Source of the DNA: Actinomycetes bacterium
GTDB taxonomy: Bacteria; Actinomycetota; Acidimicrobiia; Acidimicrobiales; Acidimicrobiaceae
Assembly: GCA_021844725.1 (NCBI GenBank)
Contig: JAKBSX010000277.1
Location: forward strand, 1 to 5,239
Length of the DNA stretch: 5,239 bases
Direction of reading: 5' to 3'
The notes beneath the pieces were generated by a model. The model saw only the letters and a program-made list of their open reading frames with translations, was not told the DNA's origin and did no database searches. Below are positions 1 through 5,239 of this stretch, piece by piece; position 1 is the first letter of the stretch, and the number at the start of each line of letters is the position of its first letter. Both the position numbers and the translations under genes were made by a program.

Positions 1-357
1 TTGACACTATGATAGTCAATATCATTAATTTACAAATACGAAACTCTAGCTGATTCACGACGAAGAATGAACTTTAAATTTAGCTACGACCTAAGTTAAA
101 GTTCTCTCCAGTAGGAGGGTACTGTACATTTACTACCAGGGAAATGTCTCGGAAGACACATTTCCATTCGGCGAGTGATTGCTACTTGTTTTCAGCTCAT
201 GCCGGAATGCTGACAAAAATACCCTTCGTCGCTCGACCGGACTCAGTGCACAGGGTCCCGGCTCATAACCTTTGTCGTCTGAAGGGGATAGGAGTACGCG
301 GTATTCGTACATAGAGAAGTGTGAGTCAATGATTTTTCCATGACATGTGAGTCGAAG
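1..357. other. Non-coding region downstream of gene A
   Basis: No gene is supported here. The plus strand has frequent stops in all frames. On the minus strand, the frame continuing past the gene A stop is open from 357 to 136, but nothing recognisable is encoded (see findings). The stretch should hold the 3' UTR and polyadenylation site of gene A; no AATAAA hexamer is visible on the minus strand. The only other structure is a small hairpin at 140-165. A TTGACA at positions 1-6 has no meaning as a bacterial promoter in this eukaryotic context. Confidence 0.6.
140..165. repeat. Small inverted repeat (hairpin)
   Basis: GGAAATGT at 140-147 is an exact reverse complement of ACATTTCC at 158-165, giving an 8-bp stem around a 10-nt loop; the loop could form two more pairs (CT with AG). 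It lies about 190 bp past the gene A stop, so it may fall in the 3' UTR or in spacer DNA. No U-tract follows on either strand, and a bacterial-type terminator is not expected. Function unknown; it could be chance. Confidence 0.35.
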
Positions 358-3070
358 TTACGTGATAATGACTTTAGACTCGGATTGTAGTCGTGTTAGC
401 AGTCTTACTAATACAACTAGCACAGAATAAAAGATTATGGCCAGAAGTCCTCTACCGCCAAATATACTGCCGCTGTAACGAATGACAGCATACTGTATAC
501 ATGAGCTTAAGAAAACACCCATTATCAGCAGGCTATAATTGCTTCCGATCAAATCTATGACAAATTAGAGGGGAAATCCAATATTTATGGATACCTGCAA
601 GCCTGGTTTTGAACAGTGGTAAATTGAGAGCAGAGATTATGTGTTCCCTATTGCGAAGGTATGTTATTCGGAAGAGAGAAGGAATCACATATTCGAAAAT
701 AAGCCCTGCGTAAAGAGCAGCAATTGTTCGTCTCTTTACACTATCCTTAGGTTCGAGATCGTTAAATAATATGAAGCCGAAGAATGGAAGAGATAAGGCT
801 GCTATCGTAATCAGCTCGGATCGATACAATTCTAAGGCAAACACATCTTTAGCGTTTCGCTGCAAGAATCGCATAATCAAAAATGCGAATCCAAGCAGTA
901 CATTGTGTTTTCCGATAAAGTGCAAGTGGCTCAGTTTTCCGGGGAATACCTGAGCAGATGTTGCCTTCCACAGGTTTTCTATGAGATCAAGTGCCAGAAG
1001 GGAGCCAGCACCAAAAATCAGAATATACTGAGGAATAAGGCCTAAGTTGCGAAACCCTTTCAATATTTCTCCTATCGATCGGTCTATCGGTTGCATCAGC
1101 AGTAACAGTTTTTGTCGCAAGGAATTAATTTTTGCGTCCTCATCTTCAAACGAGTACAGTAATTGTGGCCCCGAATTCTCAATTTCGAATCCTGAAAAAG
1201 TGGCCGAATTCGTAGATTTCAAAGATTCCCTTGCTGCTGCATCTAATGCTGTAGTCCCAAATCCATACATCTCATCATGATGCGAGGAGCGATCCATATT
1301 TTGTTTAAAATTCATAGAACGCGGTTTTCTGATAGAGAATCGTATTCCAGCGCCGGCCAATCTGACCAGCTCTTCGACATTTTTGCCAGAAAGTGGCCTT
1401 CTCGGATTCCCCGTTGTACGACGGCGGTCAACAGAATTATGCATAATTTCCTTTAAGCGTTTATTTGAAAGGACACCTAGCTTCTTTACCACAAAATGCC
1501 GCTTCTCCGAACGTCTAGCCCCAGGTAGATACTCTTGTGCAGAAACGCGGAGGACGCCATGTCTATTCACTTCAAATGTGACCTCAATCTGCGAAAACTC
1601 TTGGTTGATAAGACCCGTAAGTTCAAACCTGCCGATTAACATATTCATGGAAGCGTATTTATGATCGCCCTCGTAAACTTTAATAATAGCTTTGCTCTGT
1701 CCAACTTGAGTCGTCGTAAATACAAGAGATCGGGAGGTAGGTATGACAGAATGTCGATGGAGTAACTTGATCATAATGCCAGTATTCGTCTCAACTCCAA
1801 GGGAAGAAGAGAGCACGTCCACAAAAACTGTTCCCGCAGGCCCTCTAAACTTATCGAGTTCTTTGTTTTCGTCGATTCGTCGTGAGGGAGCTGATGGACC
1901 GGTTCGCTTCTCCTGCACTGTGGTCGCCGGCTCTCGATCATTGTCGGAACGCGGCTCATCAGCATTGGACTGCTCATTACCATCCTCCAGGGAAGCTTCA
2001 TCACTGGTGTATGAGAGTTCCGCGTCATTGTATGAGTTCTCCTCGGAATCTTCATACTCACTTTCCGAAATCGCAAACATCGAGTCATCGTTGCTATTTT
2101 CGTCTTTAGTTTGACGGGAGACGGTCTCCGTGTCGGCCTCACGGAAAGTGTTCCGATCGTCTACCTTGCTCGTATCCTCTACAGCATCAGCCTTATTTGG
2201 AACGTCCACCGCCCGACGGAGTATAAATTCTAGACGAGGAAGGTTGCTGAACAGTGTGCTAGCTGATCGAGGATGAGCTACGAAAGGGAAGTGACTCCGA
2301 TTCGTGAAGAGCAGCACTCCTCCAAGCAGAGTGACGACTCGGGAGAGGAGAAGGAGGGTGTCCCTGTACGCAAACGGGTCCTTCGGACGAGCAACTCCGT
2401 AGAATATGCAGCTTTGGGATACGATCAGTCCAGCGAGTACGGGACCCACTCCATGTATAAGATTAGCGTATTCTGAATAAGAATTCTGACTCAAAGCACA
2501 GGCGAAGCCCATATCCCACAGCTCAAGTACTCCGTATATGGAGTGGAATAGAGAAGAGATGAGAATATCGTCGGCCCTGGCGTAAGAGAGGAGCTGAATG
2601 ATATGAGGGAATACGAAGATGCTCAGGATCAAGTTGAAGGTCACAAAGCTGGAGAGTAGAGTGTAATTGAAGCGGCTCCGTTGCCTGGTCCGACTGAGGC
2701 GATGAGCAAGGAATAGGAAGGTAGGGAGGACGAAGAGTATCTTGACCTGTGGAACGGTCTCGATACCAGTGGAGTAGAGAATGAGGTTGTCCTTAAGGTT
2801 GCGACTAATGCATGTCATCACCACCAGGAGAAGGCGATTGAAGCCGTTCACGACAGATGTTCTTTGAGATGATGGACTGGGCGCCGAGCCATGTGAGGAT
2901 ACCAAGGGCGATGGTCGACCTTGTCCAGGGTGGACGATGGCGAGGACGCTTAGTGTCTTTGGAAGCTTGAAGGTTGGGTCAGCTCTCTGGGTCAAGTCCA
3001 CCGGAGCCTTGCAGCAGACCATGCCTGTCGCAATGGACAGCAAGACCAGGGTGAGCGGAAGAAGAGACAT
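358..3070 (-). CDS. Polytopic membrane protein with an isolated Hsp70 substrate-binding domain (two exons)
   Basis: I do not recognise this gene as a named family. Model: complement join 595-3070 and 358-554, 890 aa, stop TAA. The ATG at 3070 is chosen because it opens directly into a signal peptide (residues 1-20, h-region LLPLTLVLLSIATGMV). Residues 21-80 are basic and Ser/Thr/Pro-rich. Membrane segments are likely near 110-124, 136-155, 203-224 and 238-255. Residues 296-385 are a strongly acidic, disordered linker. Residues 412-510 match the beta substrate-binding domain of Hsp70/BiP: FVDVLSSSLGVETNTGIM, VIPTSRSLVFTT, IKVYEGD, IGRFELTG, IEVTFEVNRHGVLRVSA. LSNKRLKEIM (535-544) resembles the start of the lid, which then diverges. 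About six membrane segments follow (681-700, 722-736, 751-769, 782-800, about 833-851, about 861-880). None of the Hsp70 ATPase motifs are present. Role inferred only: client or peptide binding at a membrane. Confidence 0.85.
555..594 (-). other. Intron of gene A (40 nt)
   Basis: On the minus strand the donor is GCAG|GTATCC and the acceptor is CTCTAATTTGTCATAG|ATTTG, with CTAAT as a plausible branch site and a pyrimidine-rich tract. It is a phase 1 intron: G plus AT makes Asp826. Unspliced, the reading frame ends at 533 after 20 polar residues. Spliced, it continues for 65 residues from Asp826, with two further hydrophobic membrane segments. An alternative acceptor at TATAG (533) would give a stop two codons later (827 aa), so it is less likely. 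Confidence 0.75.
1531..1837 (-). other. Hsp70 SBD-beta-like domain within gene A
   Basis: This stretch encodes about residues 412-513. Strand by strand it follows the Hsp70 substrate-binding beta-sandwich. DVLSSSLGVET corresponds to the family DV.PLSLGIET. GIMIKLLHRHSVIPTSRS corresponds to GVMTKLI.RNTTIPTKKS. VFTTTQVGQSKAIIKVYEG corresponds to .FTTYSDNQP.V.IQVYEG. IGRFELTG corresponds to LGKFELTG. IEVTFEVNRHGVLRVSAQE corresponds to IEVTFDIDANGILNVSA.D. The VTFEV..GVLRVSA wording is nearest in my memory to ER BiP, but this is weak evidence of origin. Family knowledge: the module binds exposed hydrophobic peptides and is normally controlled by an attached ATPase domain, which is absent here. 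Confidence 0.88.
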
Positions 3071-3122
3071 GGTCGAAGTCTCAGACAGTGTAAGTACTCG
3101 TCGGCTAGGAGTAACGTCAGTT

Positions 3123-3146
3123 ACGTACTACGTGAGTGTAGTACGT
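3123..3146. repeat. Perfect 9-bp inverted repeat in gene A promoter/5' UTR
   Basis: ACGTACTAC at 3123-3131 is the exact reverse complement of GTAGTACGT at 3138-3146, with a 6-nt spacer (GTGAGT). It begins 53 bp upstream of the gene A ATG. It could be a dimeric transcription factor site or, if transcribed, a 5' UTR hairpin. Its right arm overlaps the first copy of the direct repeat at 3141-3161. Confidence 0.6.
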
Positions 3147-3161
3147 TCGTGCTACTGAGAA
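3141..3161. repeat. 21-bp direct repeat, copy 1
   Basis: The copy starts GTACGTTCGTGC and ends TACTGAGAA. It matches copy 2 (3298-3318) at 20 of 21 positions; the single difference is T versus A at the seventh base. The copies are 157 bp apart, in the same orientation, upstream of gene A. Confidence 0.7.
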
Positions 3162-3297
3162 ATAGAGTTTCCGGGATCTTTTACATCAAATGCAAGGGTG
3201 AAGCAGAAGATATTGAACATACAAAAATAAGCTGCAGAAGCCTAGGGAAAGAAGCAGATGAATGGAAAGCTTTCTGATAATATTTTCTAGTAGTTGA

Positions 3298-3318
3298 GTA
3301 CGTACGTGCTACTGAGAA
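3298..3318. repeat. 21-bp direct repeat, copy 2
   Basis: The copy starts GTACGTACGTGC and ends TACTGAGAA, 20/21 identical to copy 1. Here the start is itself palindromic (GTACGTAC) and contains two overlapping-frame ACGT cores. It lies about 118 bp beyond the gene B stop and 228 bp upstream of the gene A start, so it could belong to either flank. Confidence 0.7.
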
Positions 3319-3435
3319 GTTCAAAATCGACAAATGAATTCTTAAGTCCCAGAGTGAATCTATAATCTTCAGGGTGCAGTATATAAATGAAGTATGCATT
3401 CATTTAGCTCTCTAAAAGTTCCACTCAAAAATCTT

Positions 3436-5239
3436 TCATATGTCGTCATCGAAGTCGTATTTATCCCAAAACCCCTCCCCCTCAAAAATCATGTTCATCC
3501 CGTATCCCCTCACTGGGCTACTTGGAGACGTATTCCCCGTGGAAAGTGAATCATAAGAGGGGTCCGACTCCTGTGAAATAGTCGGTAATCGATTCGACGA
3601 AGACTGTGCATCGGTTCGTACTGAAATTTCGGCGTCACCACTCCGGGTCATATGAGCATCAGCTAATGAAGAATTTTGCATCACTTCTGATGGATTCCAA
3701 TACTGGGCGCCTGAGCTAACCTTCGAATTCGGATTCTGAGCATATACTACGATGGGAGGCGCTTGTTGCACATTCGCTATCATTTGGGTTGTCGGCAGAG
3801 CCAATTTCGCTCCTGATTCGTACACTGCCCTCAAGATTTCAATATTGGCGATTTCTTGTAGGTATAGGAATTCATCTAGACTCTTCGTCGCAAAGTATGC
3901 CAGTATTTCAATTTCCAGACAATATTCCCCGAATCCAACGAATGAAACGCGAAATGGTTGAGTGGTGTAATCTAACTTAGGAACATCCTGCAAGTTCTTT
4001 CGAACTTTCGATATTACATCTGAAACCCGACTAGAGTCCTGGAAACGAAGAGATATTTTTGTTTCTAGTTTGCGATGAGTGATCCTTTCCATATTTGTTA
4101 CTGCAGCAGCGACGAAATGTGAGTTAGGAATATATGAGGGCCTTGTGTCCTTCCCACGAATGCGAGTTTGCCCCTACAAGAAAATTAGCCCGATCATACA
4201 AAAATTTTAACGAGAATAGTTGCACTCAAAATGTGTCACCAGACTTACCCATCCTACACGTTCCACTCGCCCCATAAACTCTGAGTATCCGCAACGGAAA
4301 GTCACAAGGTCTCCAGGAGTGAAAGGCTCATTAAAAAGCAACATAATTCCACCTTAGTATACGTTAGTTACAACAAGTGTGTGCCTAGACCAAATACCTA
4401 AGAAATTTCCAGCAATATCCTTTGCACTCAAACCCAGAGCCAACCCCCCAATACCACCAAAAGCCAAGATGGAAGAGAGAGATACTTTCATGTAGGTGGC
4501 AACCATTTCACAAGCGACAAGAACCCCAACAATCCATATCAAGAATGAAGTCGCCTTGTGCAATACATATTTTTGTCTTTTGTTCTCCCCTAACTCAGGA
4601 GCATACATATTAATAAACCTTCGAGAAAACAAATCCAAAAATTGAGCTAAAATAGAAAAGTAAGATTCTATAAACTTCATAAGTTCATTATATCTTACCA
4701 GCAAATAACGCATACGAGACTCGACTGATGAGGGTAGCGAAATCATGGCGAATACGGAACCCAATTTTGTAAAGGATTTCACAAGCCAATTCGGCGATGT
4801 AATTAAACATCATCAGTTTCGCCAAGACGCCATTTCTTTCTTCTATGAAGCCTAAAATTGATTTTTCAAAAGGTAGAGGGGTTCCTAGTGCAAAAACTTT
4901 CCAAAAAAATGTTTGTCCAAAGTGTAATATACGCAACACACGTTTATAAGTGAGTTGGAACATGAAGAACATGAATAAATCAAACGGATAGAGAGCATGA
5001 AGGAAGGATTTCATCGGAGACGGTATACGCTGGTAAAATTTAAGCAGGAAATGCGGCAAAATATGTTTCTCAGCTGCTAACTCAATCAGCTTCTCCGAAG
5101 ACAAGACATTGCCGATGTCCAGCAAGGTAGGGGGCGGTGAGGGTGGAATCTCAGCTTCATAAATCTTCTTAAACAGGAATAGTCGTTGGAGGGATGGAGA
5201 GTTCTTGGCAGTGCGAATATTTTGTAAGGAGTGGATACA
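3436..5239 (-). CDS. MscS-family mechanosensitive ion channel, 5'-partial, four visible exons
   Basis: Model: complement join 4699->5239, 4398-4646, 4249-4352 and 3436-4173. It gives 543 visible residues in one frame with stop TGA; the start lies beyond the right edge. Visible residues 86-105, about 136-161 and 215-233 are membrane-like. The pore helix and hinge are SSILAFGGIGGLALGLSAKD at 238-257, followed by NFLGGIMLLFNEPF (261-274), PGDLV, then RVERVGWGQTRIR (292-304) and YIPNS (312-316). These are the MscS TM3 and beta-domain hallmarks. The alpha-beta domain ends near ALPTT (424-427). Known role of the family: a homoheptameric channel opening under membrane tension to release osmolytes or ions; organellar forms exist in plants and algae. 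A polar tail of about 115 residues ends YDFDDDI. Location in the cell cannot be judged without the N-terminus. The next gene on this strand is gene A, 365 bp downstream. Confidence 0.93.
4174..4248 (-). other. MscS gene intron (75 nt)
   Basis: The donor is GGATGG|GTAAGTCTGG and the acceptor is GGGCTAATTTTCTTGTAG|GGGCAAAC, with CTAAT as branch candidate 13 nt or so before the end. It is phase 0. Splicing joins RVERVGW to GQTRIRGKDTR, restoring the MscS beta-domain line (family pattern G.V..I.WR.T.IR). The length is a multiple of three, but an in-frame TAA inside it would stop translation if it were retained. Confidence 0.9.
4353..4397 (-). other. MscS gene intron (45 nt)
   Basis: The donor is TTCTTAG|GTATTTGG and the acceptor is GTATACTAAG|GTGGAATT, with TAACTAAC as an excellent branch-like sequence. 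It is phase 1: G plus GT makes Gly264. Splicing creates NFLGGIMLLFNEPF, the conserved step out of the pore helix into the beta domain. It too is a multiple of three, with an in-frame TAA near its 3' end. Confidence 0.92.
4647..4698 (-). other. MscS gene intron (52 nt)
   Basis: The donor is TTGCTG|GTAAGATA and the acceptor is TTACTTTTCTATTTTAG|CTCAATTT, with a clear pyrimidine tract. It is phase 1: G plus CT makes Ala181. Splicing links SYALFA to AQFLDLFSRR in one frame; without splicing, translation stops at TAA four codons into the intron. Confidence 0.9.

Larger units (their letters stand above)
3113..3307. promoter_or_regulatory. Cluster of ACGT cores upstream of gene A
   Basis: Six ACGT tetramers occur at 3113-3116, 3123-3126, 3130-3133, 3143-3146, 3300-3303 and 3304-3307. 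Four lie within 34 bp, starting 43 bp upstream of the gene A start codon. ACGT is palindromic and is the core bound by many bZIP factors in plants and algae (G-box, ABRE and TACGTA types). In 365 bp about 1.4 would be expected at equal base frequencies. Assignment as a regulatory cluster is inference; the factor and lineage are unknown. Confidence 0.4.
3071..3435. other. Intergenic region: gene A 5' flank and gene B 3' flank
   Basis: This 365-bp spacer separates the stop of gene B (3436-3438) from the ATG of gene A (3070). As both genes are on the minus strand, it should contain the 3' UTR of gene B and the promoter and 5' UTR of gene A. A 72-codon minus-strand frame (3181-3399) resembles no known protein and is treated as chance. 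The half next to gene A holds the repeats and ACGT cores listed separately. No TATA box suitably placed for gene A and no AATAAA on the minus strand were seen. Confidence 0.7.

Noticed and set aside
1..6. TTGACA, like a bacterial -35 box
   Set aside because: The window is clearly eukaryotic (spliced genes), and no suitable -10 box or plus-strand gene follows.
320..353. TGTGAGTC occurring twice (320-327 and 346-353)
   Set aside because: An 8-mer pair is too short to mean much; no wider similarity around it.
533..535. TAG at the end of the long unspliced frame as the true stop of gene A
   Set aside because: Splicing of the 40-nt intron gives a better protein with two more membrane segments; the unspliced tail is polar. 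Still possible as a retained-intron form.
1743..2142. 123-codon frames on both strands over the acidic linker region
   Set aside because: They overlap gene A in other frames. Their Ser-rich or basic composition is the expected shadow of Asp/Glu/Ser codons in the linker.
3380..3387. TATATAAA on the plus strand
   Set aside because: No plus-strand gene follows, and it does not read as a TATA box at a useful distance on the minus strand.
3181..3399. 72-codon minus-strand open frame in the intergenic region
   Set aside because: No recognisable domain, mixed composition, begins 37 bp after the gene B stop and covers one direct-repeat copy; likely chance within the gene B 3' UTR.
4354..4782. Frame overlap in the MscS region read as a frameshift or pseudogene, or as reassigned stop codons
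   Set aside because: All breaks are removed by GT-AG introns with good branch and acceptor sequences, and the joins restore conserved MscS residues, so neither decay nor a variant code is needed.

Overview
The window comes from a microbial eukaryote with a compact, intron-bearing genome. Two genes lie in tandem on the minus strand. Each becomes a sensible protein only after very short spliceosomal introns are removed: 40, 45, 52 and 75 nt, with GT...AG ends, CTAAT/CTAAC-like branch sites about 13-17 nt from the acceptor and pyrimidine-rich 3' ends. There is no sign of bacterial operon structure. I cannot fix the lineage from sequence alone. Very small introns, a signal peptide followed by a transit-peptide-like stretch, and an MscS channel would suit an alga or another protist with a complex plastid (including apicomplexan relatives), but this is inference.

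Layout, left to right: 1-357 is apparently non-coding, lying downstream of gene A, with one small hairpin and an unexplained open frame. 358-3070 (minus) is gene A, two exons, an 890-residue polytopic membrane protein. It carries a signal peptide, about four membrane segments, a very acidic linker, a domain clearly related to the beta substrate-binding domain of Hsp70, then about six more membrane segments. No Hsp70 ATPase domain is present. 3071-3435 is the intergenic region: the 5' flank of gene A, with a cluster of ACGT cores, a 9-bp inverted repeat and a 21-bp imperfect direct repeat, plus the 3' flank of gene B. 3436-5239 (minus) is gene B, an MscS-family mechanosensitive channel in four visible exons (543 residues visible). 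Its 5' end lies beyond the right edge.

The two proteins are both membrane proteins and neighbours, but nothing in the sequence shows that they work together. The most unusual item is gene A, where an Hsp70 client-binding module without its motor is built into a multi-pass membrane protein. Its first third is also GC3-richer than the rest by hand count, which hints at a composite origin.
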